Source: Rhodococcus wratislaviensis
GTDB taxonomy: Bacteria > Actinomycetota > Actinomycetes > Mycobacteriales > Mycobacteriaceae
Reading direction: 5' to 3'
Assembly (NCBI RefSeq): GCF_900455735.1
Contig: NZ_UAUI01000008.1
Location: 62,001 to 126,000, forward strand
DNA: 64,000 nucleotides
Positions 53,007 to 61,488 of the stretch are shown piece by piece. Numbering within the stretch: the stretch's first letter is position 1; each line of letters starts with the position of its first letter. The position numbers and the translations under genes were made by a program. Below the pieces are notes generated by a model. That model saw only the letters and a program-made list of their open reading frames with translations. It had not been told where the DNA came from and made no database searches.

Positions 53007-53438
53007 ATGATCAGGACTGTCGAAGCGAGCACCCGGGCGCCGGCCGGCCGGTGGGACGACAGCTTCCACGCAGCGGCCGCCGTCCTGGAGGCATTCGGGC
53101 ACGACACGTCGCAGGCCGGCGGGTGCGTGGCGGTGGTGTCGACGGATCTCGGGGTCTGGGTGTTCGAAGGTGACCCGAGGTCGACGGTCGATGCGTTCGT
53201 CCACGCCGTGGAACGGGCGATCGTCGCCGGTGGGCAGGCGTTCGTGTTGGGATGCGCCCGGGTGACCGGGGCGGATCAGCGGGTCGTCCGGACTCTCCGG
53301 GTTCCCGGCGGCGACAGGATGGCGGCAGCCGCAGCACTGGCGCGTGAACTCGTCGGCGACCCGCAGGCGACAGTCAGAACAGCACCGGGTCGTCGAAACC
53401 CGGAGCGTGTTCGAGGGCCAGCAGTTCGCGCTTGGTGA
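53007..53438 (+). CDS. hypothetical protein
   Basis: A 143-residue protein of unknown function. The third-codon GC is high over the frame, and the predicted chain alternates helix-like and beta segments (AAAVLEAFGHDTSQAGG, CVAVVSTDLGVWVFEG, VDAFVHAVERAIVAGGQAFVLG). No domain is recognised. ATG 53007 is 20 bases after the catabolic run, so it may belong to it. Its 3' end overlaps the convergent MGMT gene by 65 bases. Confidence 0.5.
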   Translation: MIRTVEASTRAPAGRWDDSFHAAAAVLEAFGHDTSQAGGCVAVVSTDLGVWVFEGDPRSTVDAFVHAVERAIVAGGQAFVLGCARVTGADQRVVRTLRVPGGDRMAAAAALARELVGDPQATVRTAPGRRNPERVRGPAVRAW

Positions 53439-53910
53439 GGGTGCCGCCACCGGCGGAGAATCCGCCCACCTGCCCGCCGGCGGCGAGGACGCGATGGCAC
53501 GGGATCACGACCGGCAGTGGGTTGCGGCCGAGAGCCTGACCGACGGCCTGCGCGGCCCCCGGCTTGCCGAGTTCCGCCGCGATCTCGCCGTAGGTGAGCG
53601 TGGTGCCCGGGTCGATCGCGCGGGTGAGGTCGTATACGGTGCAGTCGAATTCGGGGACTCCCTCGAAGTCGAGGTCGATCCACCGCAGATCGTCGAGTGC
53701 GCCGCCCAGATGTTCGCGTATTCCGTCGATGGCCCGCTGGACCGGCGCCGGCGGCTGGTGCTCCACCGCATCCGGGAAACAGTGTTCGAGCCGCTGCCGG
53801 GTGGCTTCGGGTGAACCCTCGGGCAGTTGCACGCCCACGATCCCGGCGGCCCGCCACGCGATGGCGCAGGTGCCGAGGGCCGTGTCGAACAGGGCGATTC
53901 CTGTGGTCAC
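53374..53910 (-). CDS. ogt: methylated-DNA-protein-cysteine methyltransferase
   Basis: A 178-residue DNA repair protein that removes alkyl groups from O6-alkylguanine. The acceptor Cys is in LPVVIPCHRVLA near residue 138, preceded by the helix-turn-helix GQALGRNP and the Tyr-containing TLTYGEIAAELGKPGAAQAVG. The N-terminal domain is short. GTG 53910 is used because it is the first start in frame with a plausible spacing to GGGAGG. Acts alone and stoichiometrically. Confidence 0.92.
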   Translation of the reverse strand: MTTGIALFDTALGTCAIAWRAAGIVGVQLPEGSPEATRQRLEHCFPDAVEHQPPAPVQRAIDGIREHLGGALDDLRWIDLDFEGVPEFDCTVYDLTRAIDPGTTLTYGEIAAELGKPGAAQAVGQALGRNPLPVVIPCHRVLAAGGQVGGFSAGGGTLTKRELLALEHAPGFDDPVLF

Positions 53911-53999
53911 CAATCCAGTATGCCTCCCACATCCGACGTTCACCTTCCGTTGACCACGGTTGGACATCCTCGAAGCTCGCCGACCGAGGAGATGTTTTC

Positions 54000-55538
54000 G
54001 TGTATCTGTCCCGCCGTACGCTGCTTCGCTCCACCGCACTCGGGTTGCTGGCCGTGCCCGCCGCCGCGTGCTCCGACTCCGGTAGCACGGGTCCGGCGCT
54101 GGTCCGCGAACGACCCACCCTGACGCACGGCGTCGCGGCCGGGGACGTGCGAGCCGACGGTGCGCTCGTCTGGGCGAGGTCCGACCGTCCGGCCACGATG
54201 ATCGTGGAGACCTCGGCCACCGAGTCCTTTACCGACCCGGTGCGATTCGAGGGTGGGCTGCTCACCCCGGACACCGACGGCACCGGCAGGTTGCGGCTGA
54301 CCGGGCTTCCCGCAGGGCAGCAGGTGCACTACCGGGTGACCCTCGAAGGCGACGACGGTGCCACCTCGGAGGCGGTGACGGGCGTCTTCCGCACCGCGCC
54401 GAGCGTGGCAGGCGACATCCGGTTGCAGTGGTCCGGGGACACGGCGGGCCAGGGATACGGAATCAACCCGGACGTCGGGGGAATGCGGGTCTTCGACACG
54501 ATGGCCGCGCGCGACCCGCACCTGTTCCTGCACTCGGGCGACGTCGTGTACGCGGACGGGCCGTTGAAGGAGTCCGTCACACTGCCGGACGGACGCGTGT
54601 GGCGGAACACGGTCAGCGAGGCGAAGAGCGCGGTCGCGCAGACGTTGGACCAGTACCGCGGCCAGTACGCGTACAACCTCACCGACGACAACTACCGCAG
54701 GTTCAATTCTTCGGTGGCGCAGATCGTTCAGTGGGACGACCACGAGACCGTCAACAACTGGTACCCCGGCGAGGTGCTCGACCTCGACGCGTACACGGAG
54801 AAGAACGTGGACGTGCTGGCGCAGAGAGCGTTCCAGGCGTACCACGAATGGCTGCCGGTCGAGCCGGCCGACGCGGTCGACGGCCGGGTGTACCGCAAGA
54901 TCGGATACGGCCCACTGCTGGATGTCTTCGTCCTCGACATGCGCACCTACAAGGACGCGAACGGGGTCAACACCGGTGCGGCCGGGCAGATTCTCGGTGC
55001 GGCCCAGAAGGAGTGGCTGATCCGGGAACTAGGTGCGTCCACGGCGACGTGGAAGATCATCGCCAACGACCTCCCGCTCGGGGTGGTGGTCCCGGACGGC
55101 GACACCGCGTTCGAGGGTGTCGCGAACGGGGAGCCCGGTCCGCCGTCGGGCCGGGAATCCGAGATCGCCCAGGTGCTGTCGGCGATCAAGGCGGGGCGGA
55201 TCACCGGGACGGTGTGGCTCACCGCGGACGTGCACTACACGGCCGCGCACCGGTACTCGCCCGACCGCGCCGTGTACAAGGATTTCGACGAGTTCTGGGA
55301 GTTCGTCTCCGGTCCACTCAACGCAGGCGGCTTCGGTCCCAACGACCTCGACGCCACGTTCGGTCCCGAGGCCGTGTTCGTGCACGCGCCGCCCGCACCC
55401 AACTCGTCGCCGCTCGACGGATACCAGCACTTCGGTGAGGTGTTCATCGACGGGCAGACGTCGGAGATGCGGGTGGACCTCCTCGACGCGGCCGGGACGG
55501 TGCTGTTCAGTCAGCTGCTGCCGCCGCCCGCGCGCTGA
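54000..55538 (+). CDS. phoD: secreted alkaline phosphatase D (PhoD) family phosphodiesterase
   Basis: A 512-residue calcium/iron-dependent phosphatase. The N-terminus has a twin-arginine-like SRRTLLRSTALGLLAVPAAACSD, so it may be exported by Tat and lipidated at the Cys near residue 24. The catalytic region follows: WARSDRPATMIVETS (PhoD N-terminal domain), DPHLFLHSGDVVYADG with the metal-binding Asp, QWDDHETVNN near 240, and TADVHYTAAHRY near 405. Releases phosphate from esters outside the cell. GTG 54000 follows GAGGAG. Confidence 0.88.
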   Translation: MYLSRRTLLRSTALGLLAVPAAACSDSGSTGPALVRERPTLTHGVAAGDVRADGALVWARSDRPATMIVETSATESFTDPVRFEGGLLTPDTDGTGRLRLTGLPAGQQVHYRVTLEGDDGATSEAVTGVFRTAPSVAGDIRLQWSGDTAGQGYGINPDVGGMRVFDTMAARDPHLFLHSGDVVYADGPLKESVTLPDGRVWRNTVSEAKSAVAQTLDQYRGQYAYNLTDDNYRRFNSSVAQIVQWDDHETVNNWYPGEVLDLDAYTEKNVDVLAQRAFQAYHEWLPVEPADAVDGRVYRKIGYGPLLDVFVLDMRTYKDANGVNTGAAGQILGAAQKEWLIRELGASTATWKIIANDLPLGVVVPDGDTAFEGVANGEPGPPSGRESEIAQVLSAIKAGRITGTVWLTADVHYTAAHRYSPDRAVYKDFDEFWEFVSGPLNAGGFGPNDLDATFGPEAVFVHAPPAPNSSPLDGYQHFGEVFIDGQTSEMRVDLLDAAGTVLFSQLLPPPAR

Positions 55539-55789
55539 CCCCCACGTGAGTGCGAAAGTGTGCCCCCGCACACTTTCGCACTCACATGGGGGGAGGTCCA
55601 GTCAGCAGAATCTGGACTGCTCGACCTGCTGCTCGGGTCCGGTGGCTCCTCATGGAAAATCCCGCCGAGAGGGGCGCCGATCCGGAACTGCTCGAGGCGA
55701 AAAACGCCCTTACCTCCTTCTTTTGGGCCGTAGTGCGCAACCGCTGCGGCCAGGAGAACCATGCACGCGAGAGTGATCAGTGTTGTCAT
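55511..55789 (-). CDS. small membrane protein whose C-terminus is read through a 40-nt hairpin
   Basis: A 92-residue frame. The N-terminal helix MTTLITLACMVLLAAAVAHYGP (residues 1-22) is a probable membrane anchor, followed by KEGGKGVFRLEQFRIGAPLGGIFHEEPPDP. The last third is encoded by the hairpin at 55546 and beyond, so it may not be native. It is divergent from a MocR regulator 62 bases away, which could control it. ATG 55789. Confidence 0.5.
   Translation of the reverse strand: MTTLITLACMVLLAAAVAHYGPKEGGKGVFRLEQFRIGAPLGGIFHEEPPDPSSRSSSPDSADWTSPHVSAKVCGGTLSHSRGGQRAGGGSS
55546..55585. repeat. 40-nt GTGAGT/ACTCAC hairpin after phoD
   Basis: GTGAGTGCGAAAGTGTGC pairs perfectly with GCACACTTTCGCACTCAC over 18 bp around CCCC. 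It begins 7 bases after the phoD stop. The arms differ from other copies, yet the length and GTGAGT/ACTCAC ends are the same. Confidence 0.78.
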
Positions 55790-55851
55790 GGATTCGAGCT
55801 TCGCCAGAACTGGCTTTGAGTTGAATAGCCAAGAGGTCGATACTGGACCGC

Positions 55852-57336
55852 ATGATGACTCGCGTACTCGGTGCACGCTCCCTGTCCAGGGACCTCGGCA
55901 ACTGGCAGGATGACAGCGGCCGCCGGTCGGCGGCGCGGCCCGCCTACCGGGCGCTGGCCGACGGGATCCGCTTACTCGTGCACGACGGCCGCATCCCGCT
56001 GGGTGTCGCGTTGCCGAGCGAGCGCGAACTGGCGTCGATGCTGGAGTTGAGCCGGACCACGATCACGTCATCGTATTCGGTGCTCCGCGACGAGGGGTAT
56101 CTCATCAGCCGTCAGGGGTCGCGCAGCACTGTCGCGCTGCCGCTCGGGGCACGACAGAACGGGCTGATGTTCCGGGCGCACCAGCCCGGTTCCGACAGCT
56201 CGGTGGTCGACCTCAGCTATGCGGCGATGGCCGCACCCGCGGAGGCGGTCGAGCAGGCCTACGCCTATGCGTTGCAATCGCTTCCGCAGTTCCTGCCCAC
56301 TCATGGCATGGAGCCGGTGGGGATCGGCGCGTTGCGGGACGTGATCGCGGCCCGCTACCGGGCGCGGGGGCTGGAGACCTCGCCCGAGCAGATCATGGTC
56401 ACCTCCGGTGCTCAGCACGCGTTGCGGCTACTCCTCAACGTGCTCACCGCGCCGGGGGAGCGCGTGCTGGTCGATCACCCCACCTACCCCAACGCGCTGG
56501 AGGCGATCCGCAGGGTCGGTGCGCGTCCGGTCCCGGTTCCCGTCCGTCCTGAGGGCGGGGCGTCCGGGGCGTGGGATCTCGACGGAATCCGCAGCGCCGC
56601 CCGGCAGACCGCGGCCCGGATGGCGTACCTGATCCCGGACTTCCACAACCCCACCGGACTGTGCCTCGACGCGTCCGGGCGGGCCGAACTGGCGCGGATC
56701 GCGCGCGATACCCGCATGACCCTGGTGGTGGACGAGACGATGGTCGACCTGTGGCTGGACGAGCCGTCACCGGCGCCCGTCGCGGCGCACGGCAGGGGAG
56801 CCGCGAAGTCGGAGGTCGTGACGATCGGATCGGCGGCGAAGTCGTTCTGGGGCGGGCTCCGCGTCGGCTGGATTCGTGCCGATCCGGCGCTGATCACCCG
56901 GCTCGCCGGGGCGCGGGCCGCGGTCGATCTGGGCACGCCGGTGATGGACCAGCTCGCGGCGGCGCATCTGCTGTCCGACGACGAACTCGTCCTCGCGCGT
57001 CGCCGGGCGGAGCTGCGGGAACAGCGGGGCGCGATGCTCGACGCTCTCGCCGACCGCCTGCCGGACTGGATCCCGACCATCGGTTCGGGAGGGATGTCGC
57101 TGTGGCTGCGCATGCCCGCGCCGGTGTCGACTGCGCTGGCCGCGACGGCCCCCAATTTCGGGGTGCTGCTGGCGGCGGGACCGCGGTTCGGGGTGGAGGG
57201 CGCATTCGAGCGGTTCGTCCGGCTCCCGTACGCGCGGACGTCCGACGAGTTGCGTCGCGGTGTCGACTGCATCGCGGCAGCGTACGACACGCTGGCCGTC
57301 GACCGTGACCTCGCGGAACCGTCCCTCGTCGTCTGA
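55852..57336 (+). CDS. MocR/GntR-type PLP-dependent regulator
   Basis: A 494-residue fusion. The N-terminal GntR winged helix (about 25-95) has ALADGIRLLVHDGRIPLGVALPSERELASMLELSRTTI. The C-terminal aminotransferase-like domain (about 120-480) contains HPTYPNALEAIRRVGARPVPV, VDETMVDLWL and the PLP-Lys motif SAAKSFWGGLRVGW near residue 330. MocR proteins control vitamin B6, GABA or taurine genes. Start ATG 55852, with a second ATG adjacent. A 40-nt hairpin follows. Confidence 0.9.
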   Translation: MMTRVLGARSLSRDLGNWQDDSGRRSAARPAYRALADGIRLLVHDGRIPLGVALPSERELASMLELSRTTITSSYSVLRDEGYLISRQGSRSTVALPLGARQNGLMFRAHQPGSDSSVVDLSYAAMAAPAEAVEQAYAYALQSLPQFLPTHGMEPVGIGALRDVIAARYRARGLETSPEQIMVTSGAQHALRLLLNVLTAPGERVLVDHPTYPNALEAIRRVGARPVPVPVRPEGGASGAWDLDGIRSAARQTAARMAYLIPDFHNPTGLCLDASGRAELARIARDTRMTLVVDETMVDLWLDEPSPAPVAAHGRGAAKSEVVTIGSAAKSFWGGLRVGWIRADPALITRLAGARAAVDLGTPVMDQLAAAHLLSDDELVLARRRAELREQRGAMLDALADRLPDWIPTIGSGGMSLWLRMPAPVSTALAATAPNFGVLLAAGPRFGVEGAFERFVRLPYARTSDELRRGVDCIAAAYDTLAVDRDLAEPSLVV

Positions 57337-57340
57337 TCAC

Positions 57341-57380
57341 GTGAGTGGCGAAGCGTGCCGGAGCACGCTTCGCCACTCAC
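57341..57380. repeat. 40-nt GTGAGT/ACTCAC hairpin between MocR and the CoA-transferase gene
   Basis: GTGAGTGGCGAAGCGTGC pairs perfectly with GCACGCTTCGCCACTCAC, an 18-bp stem with a CGGA loop. It differs from the pyrE copy at 9687 at one base. It lies between convergent genes, 4 bases from one stop and 7 from the other. Confidence 0.8.
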
Positions 57381-57387
57381 GTGGGGG

Positions 57388-58485
57388 TCAGGTCCAGACG
57401 GTGTCGATGTCGACGCCCTCCCGGGCAGGCGGGGTGGGTGCGCCGGCAGGGGTGCGGGAGAACCGCGGCGCCGGGGCGTGCTGGGTGACGCCGTCGAGGT
57501 CGATCAGCGACCCGCGGGCGGCGATGTGCTCGTTGGACGGCGCCTCCGCGAACGTCAGCACGGGCGACACGCAGGCGTCGGTGCCGAGGAAGATGGCCGC
57601 CCACTCGTCGCGGGTCTTCGACAGGAACTTCTCGGCGAAGACCTTCTTCATCTGCGGCCACGCCGAGATGTCCATCTGCTGCGGCAGTTCGGCGGGGTCG
57701 AGTTCGAGGCCCTGCAACAGCAGGGCGTAGAACTGCGGCTCGATCGAGCCGACGGCCATGTACTTGCCGTCGGACGTCTCGTAGGTGTCGTAGAACGGCG
57801 CGCCGGTGTCGAGCAGGTTGACGCCCCGCTCGTCGGACCAGACGCCGCGGCCGCGGAACGCCCACATCATGTGCGACAGGGCCAGTGCGCCGTCGACCAT
57901 CGCCGCGTCCACGACCTGGCCCTTGCCGGACGACTGGCGCTCCACCAGCGCCGACAGGATCCCGAAGATCAGGAACATCGAACCGCCGCCGAAGTCGCCG
58001 ACCATGTTCAGCGGCGGCACGGGACGCTCACCCTTGCGGCCGATGGCGTGCAGGACACCGGTCAGCGAGATGTAGTTGATGTCGTGTCCGGCGGCGCTGG
58101 CCAGCGGACCCTCCTGGCCCCAGCCCGTCATCCGTCCGTACACGAGACGCTCGTTGCGCCCGAGGCAGACGTCGGGGCCCAGGCCCATGCGCTCGGTGAC
58201 ACCGGGACGGAAGCCCTCGATCACGACGTCCGCCCGCTCGATCAGACCGAGGACCTTCTCGACCTGCTCGGGGTCCTTCAGATTGGCCTCGACGACGCGA
58301 CGACCACGCTGGATCTGGTCGTACGGGCCGTCGGGCGGAATTACTCCGGGACGCTGGACGCACACCACGTCGGCGCCGAGATCGGCCAGGAGTGTGGCGG
58401 CGTGCGGGCCCGGTCCGAGGCCTGCGAATTCGACGACGCGAATGCCCGCGAGGGGGCCCTTCTTCTCTGTAACTGGAGCAGACAC
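57388..58485 (-). CDS. CaiB/BaiF family: alpha-methylacyl-CoA racemase-like
   Basis: A 365-residue type III CoA transferase-fold protein. [13 protein letters not shown] near residue 130 (catalytic His) and [12 protein letters not shown] near 160 (Asp) match alpha-methylacyl-CoA racemases, which epimerise 2-methyl-branched acyl-CoAs during breakdown of sterols or branched fatty acids. [17 protein letters not shown] near 25 binds CoA. ATG 58485. A 145-base gap follows to the next plus-strand gene with nothing recognisable. Confidence 0.9.
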   Translation of the reverse strand: MSAPVTEKKGPLAGIRVVEFAGLGPGPHAATLLADLGADVVCVQRPGVIPPDGPYDQIQRGRRVVEANLKDPEQVEKVLGLIERADVVIEGFRPGVTERMGLGPDVCLGRNERLVYGRMTGWGQEGPLASAAGHDINYISLTGVLHAIGRKGERPVPPLNMVGDFGGGSMFLIFGILSALVERQSSGKGQVVDAAMVDGALALSHMMWAFRGRGVWSDERGVNLLDTGAPFYDTYETSDGKYMAVGSIEPQFYALLLQGLELDPAELPQQMDISAWPQMKKVFAEKFLSKTRDEWAAIFLGTDACVSPVLTFAEAPSNEHIAARGSLIDLDGVTQHAPAPRFSRTPAGAPTPPAREGVDIDTVWT

Positions 58486-58630
58486 GCGAGTTCCTCATTC
58501 CGGTGCGAGACGACCTGTCGAATCGACGTTAACTTGCGCCCCTCCGTCCGTGTGCCCCGGGTCACGGGAGACCGCCGTGGGTGACCCCGCGCTCTTGCCT
58601 GCCCACGGGTGCGCGGGGCACAGTTGATTC

Positions 58631-59008
58631 ATGAGTCTTCAGGGTGAGCTCGTGAGTTTCGTGGCCAGCACCGATCTGGACGTCTCGGAGATGTTCTACG
58701 TGGAGACCCTGGGGCTGACGCTCGTCTCACGGGACGAGTTCGCATTGGCCCTCGATTGCAACGGGTCACTGCTCCGGGTCACGCTGGTGCAGGTGAAGGC
58801 CGACACGGGGTACACGGTGCTGGGGTGGAAGGTCGCCGATCTGAACAAGGTCGTCGAATCGCTGCGCAGCAAGGGCATCGAGTTCACCGAGTATCCGGGG
58901 ATGGATCAGGACGAGCACGCGGCCTGGCGCGCCCCGGACGGCATCCGCGTCGCGTGGTTCCGGGATCCGCACGGCAACGTGCTGTCGCTTTTCGAGGATC
59001 CGAACTGA
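58631..59008 (+). CDS. VOC family (glyoxalase-fold) protein
   Basis: A 125-residue vicinal oxygen chelate protein. Two beta-alpha-beta-beta-beta modules are visible: ASTDLDVSEMFYVETLGLTLVSRDEFALALDCNG (module 1) and RAPDGIRVAWFRDPHGNVLSLFED (module 2, with the typical His and Glu). The family includes dioxygenases, epimerases and resistance proteins; this one cannot be assigned. ATG 58631. Confidence 0.83.
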   Translation: MSLQGELVSFVASTDLDVSEMFYVETLGLTLVSRDEFALALDCNGSLLRVTLVQVKADTGYTVLGWKVADLNKVVESLRSKGIEFTEYPGMDQDEHAAWRAPDGIRVAWFRDPHGNVLSLFEDPN

Positions 59009-59014
59009 CCGGCG

Positions 59015-59920
59015 TCAGGGGCGGGCCGCACCGCGGTCGGCGAGCAGTGCCTCGGTAGCGGCCCACAACCGCGCGGCGAGGTCGGCGTCGCGTGCGTCCT
59101 TGCTCGGGTGAACCACCTTGCAGCCCTTGACGTATGCGCCGGTGAACTTGCCGGTCTCGGTCGCGGTGGCGGTCCAGACCACCGTTTCCGCCCCCTTCTG
59201 CACCTCGGCCATGAACGGCGTCAGGAGCGTCCCCACCACCTGGTAGCCGAACGGCAGACCCCGGCCGAGGGTGGTGCCGCGGACGAATCCGGGATCGGCG
59301 CAATTGACGACCAGCCTCGCCGGATCGGACCGGCGCGCCAACTCGCGGGTGAACAGGGTCAGGGCGAGTTTGGAATTGTTGTACGCACGCTGGCCGTGGA
59401 ACGTGTCCTTCGTGCCGTCGAGGTCGTCGAAGTCGAGGTGCCCGCCGCGATGACCGGACGAACTGATGTTCACGATGCGTGCCGGATGCCGGTACCCGGC
59501 GGCGTCGGCGGTCGACGCCCGCGCCATCGCCGCAGCCAGCGTCGTCGCCAGCACGAACGGCGCGAGGTAGTTCACGGCGAACGTCTCTTCGATGCCGTCG
59601 ACCGTCAGCTGCCGATGGCCCACGTCGATGCCTGCGTCGTTCACCAGCACATCGATCCGCGGGAACCGGTGCAGCAGTTCCTCGGACAGCTTGCGTACCC
59701 GGTCGAGCGAGGACAGGTCGGCGAGCGCCGAGTTCAACCGGTCGCGGTCGGTGCTCTCGGACAGTTCGGCGATCGCCGCGTCGATCTTGTCCTGGTCCCG
59801 GCCGACCAGAACGACGGTGGCGCCGCGGCGTGCGAGTTGGCGGCAGGTCTCCAGGCCGAGCCCCGAGGTGGCACCGGTGACCACCATGGTGCGGCCTGCG
59901 AGATCGTTCGACTCGGTCAT
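59015..59920 (-). CDS. SDR family oxidoreductase (protochlorophyllide/retinol dehydrogenase-like)
   Basis: A 301-residue short-chain dehydrogenase of the extended retinol-dehydrogenase-like group. TGATSGLGLETCRQLARRGATVVLVGRDQDK near residue 15 is the NADP Rossmann motif, VLVNDAGID near 92, ISSSGHRGG near 151 (catalytic Ser), and YNNSKLALTLFTREL near 180 (Tyr and Lys). The substrate is unknown. ATG 59920. The neighbour at 60019 is on the same strand, 98 bases upstream of its start. Confidence 0.85.
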   Translation of the reverse strand: MTESNDLAGRTMVVTGATSGLGLETCRQLARRGATVVLVGRDQDKIDAAIAELSESTDRDRLNSALADLSSLDRVRKLSEELLHRFPRIDVLVNDAGIDVGHRQLTVDGIEETFAVNYLAPFVLATTLAAAMARASTADAAGYRHPARIVNISSSGHRGGHLDFDDLDGTKDTFHGQRAYNNSKLALTLFTRELARRSDPARLVVNCADPGFVRGTTLGRGLPFGYQVVGTLLTPFMAEVQKGAETVVWTATATETGKFTGAYVKGCKVVHPSKDARDADLAARLWAATEALLADRGAARP

Positions 59921-60018
59921 CCTCGCCTCCCGAATGCAGGTCCCTACGAGAGTAGGGCAACCGGGTGGGTCGCACCGTGGAACGAAAACACCGCGAATCC
60001 GCCCGCGACGGCCGCCGA

Positions 60019-61488
60019 CTAGCGCCGGTGCTCGTACCCCAGCCAGGCGCGTCGACGTTCACCGAGCGGATCGTTCTCCACTCGGCTCGTGTCGTCGATG
60101 ATGAGCGTCTCCCGGCGCTCCGGCGAGTACCGGGGCCAGCCGGGTGCGGGGGTCCCGTGCCGGGCGAAATGCAGCCAGTGCGACTGGACGGTGTCGGTGA
60201 CGGCCCGCAACCCGCGGCGACCCCCGAGTGCGGTGAGCAGCCGCGCCCACGGCCCGGTCAACCCGAACACCGCGTACATCTCCGTCGCGTGGGTCGCGCC
60301 CAACCCCAGGACATGGAGCAACCGGGGTGCGAAGTCGTACCGGTAGCTGTAGGTCGGTGCGACGGTCGTGTGGCCCTGCGCGCACAGGACGGACGGTTCC
60401 CAGAACGTCACGTCGCCGCCGAGGTCCGCGGCCGCACGCCGACGGGGATAGCCGGGGTAGGCGGCGATGGCCCGTTCCTTCACCGACGCGTCCACGTGCG
60501 AGAACATCTTTTCGATCCGGGTGGGATCGGTGGGCAGGATGTTCAGGAACCGGGGAAAGACCCTGCCCTCGTGGCGGTTCGTGCCGATGATGAGCGGAAC
60601 CGGGTGCCCGGAACCGGAAGCGAAACAGTCGAGCGGGTGCGTGGGAAGGAAGAATCCGTCGACGACGGGCGCGAACGCGCGGGTTCCGGGTTCCTCGTCG
60701 GCCCCCCGGTGCGCCAGTGTCGTCCCCGCTTCGACGAAGTCGGCCGGGTCGGCGGTCTCGAGCCACGTCGCGGCCTCGGAGAGCGGGACCCCTGCGATCT
60801 CGAGGAATTCGCGCGACCACCGCGCCGCTCGCTCGGGGTGGTACGCGGACGCCACCGGAGGGCTCTCCGCGATGGCTCGCGCGAACAGGCCTTTCGCGGC
60901 GGGGGTGGTCATGAGTGTGGTGACGGCGTTGGCGCCGGCGGATTCGCCGAAGATGGTGACGTTGTCGGGGTCGCCGCCGAATTCGGCGATGTTGCGTTGC
61001 ACCCATTCGAGTGCGGCGACTTGGTCGCGGAGTCCGAGGTTGGAGTCGAAAGGTCGTTCGGGGGTGGAGAACTGGGTGAAGTCGAGGTAGCCGAGCGATC
61101 CGAGGCGGTAGTTGATCGAGACGTACACGATGTCGCCGCGGCGGACCAGCGACTCGCCGCCGTAGAGCGACGAGGACGAGGACCCGCCCGAGTAGGCGCC
61201 GCCGTGGATGAACACCATCACGGGTCGCGGCGTTCCGGAGGCGGACCCGGGTGCCAGCACGTTCAGGGTGAGACAGTCCTCGTCGGTCCCACCACCCTGC
61301 GGGGCGGGGGACCCGAAGTGGAAGGCCCGCCGGACACCCGACCACGGCTCGACCGGGTGCGGGGCCCGCAACCGCAGAGGCCCGACGGGGGGCGCGGCGT
61401 AGGGGATACCCCGCCAGGCAGCCAGGTCGTCGTCGATCCGGCGCCCTCCGACGGCGCCGGCTTCGGTGTGGACCTCGAGAACGCTCAC
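60019..61488 (-). CDS. type B carboxylesterase, copy 2
   Basis: A 489-residue alpha/beta hydrolase. The oxyanion-hole segment MVFIHGGAYSGGSS is near residue 98, the nucleophile Ser in TIFGESAGAN near 182, an acidic region GTNRHEGRVF near 295, and the catalytic His in ARHGTPAPGW-like C-terminal stretch. Hydrolyses carboxylic esters; the natural substrate is unknown. GTG 61488 overlaps the upstream esterase stop by 4 bases, so the two are co-translated. It contains a 290-base tract nearly identical to that gene. Confidence 0.87.
   Translation of the reverse strand: MSVLEVHTEAGAVGGRRIDDDLAAWRGIPYAAPPVGPLRLRAPHPVEPWSGVRRAFHFGSPAPQGGGTDEDCLTLNVLAPGSASGTPRPVMVFIHGGAYSGGSSSSSLYGGESLVRRGDIVYVSINYRLGSLGYLDFTQFSTPERPFDSNLGLRDQVAALEWVQRNIAEFGGDPDNVTIFGESAGANAVTTLMTTPAAKGLFARAIAESPPVASAYHPERAARWSREFLEIAGVPLSEAATWLETADPADFVEAGTTLAHRGADEEPGTRAFAPVVDGFFLPTHPLDCFASGSGHPVPLIIGTNRHEGRVFPRFLNILPTDPTRIEKMFSHVDASVKERAIAAYPGYPRRRAAADLGGDVTFWEPSVLCAQGHTTVAPTYSYRYDFAPRLLHVLGLGATHATEMYAVFGLTGPWARLLTALGGRRGLRAVTDTVQSHWLHFARHGTPAPGWPRYSPERRETLIIDDTSRVENDPLGERRRAWLGYEHRR
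60880..61169. repeat. near-identical tract shared by the two esterase genes (copy in the downstream gene)
   Basis: About 290 bases covering the codons from the TFSTPERP to MTTPAAKGLFARAI region match 62360-62649 almost base for base, including synonymous sites. Flanking parts of the two genes are far more diverged. The tract includes the nucleophile Ser. This is the pattern expected after gene conversion. Confidence 0.75.

Noticed and set aside
52842..53450. Minus-strand open frame opposite the OHCU-like and hypothetical genes
   Set aside because: Its sequence has no recognisable domain, and the plus strand contains the operon-linked, family-matching frame.
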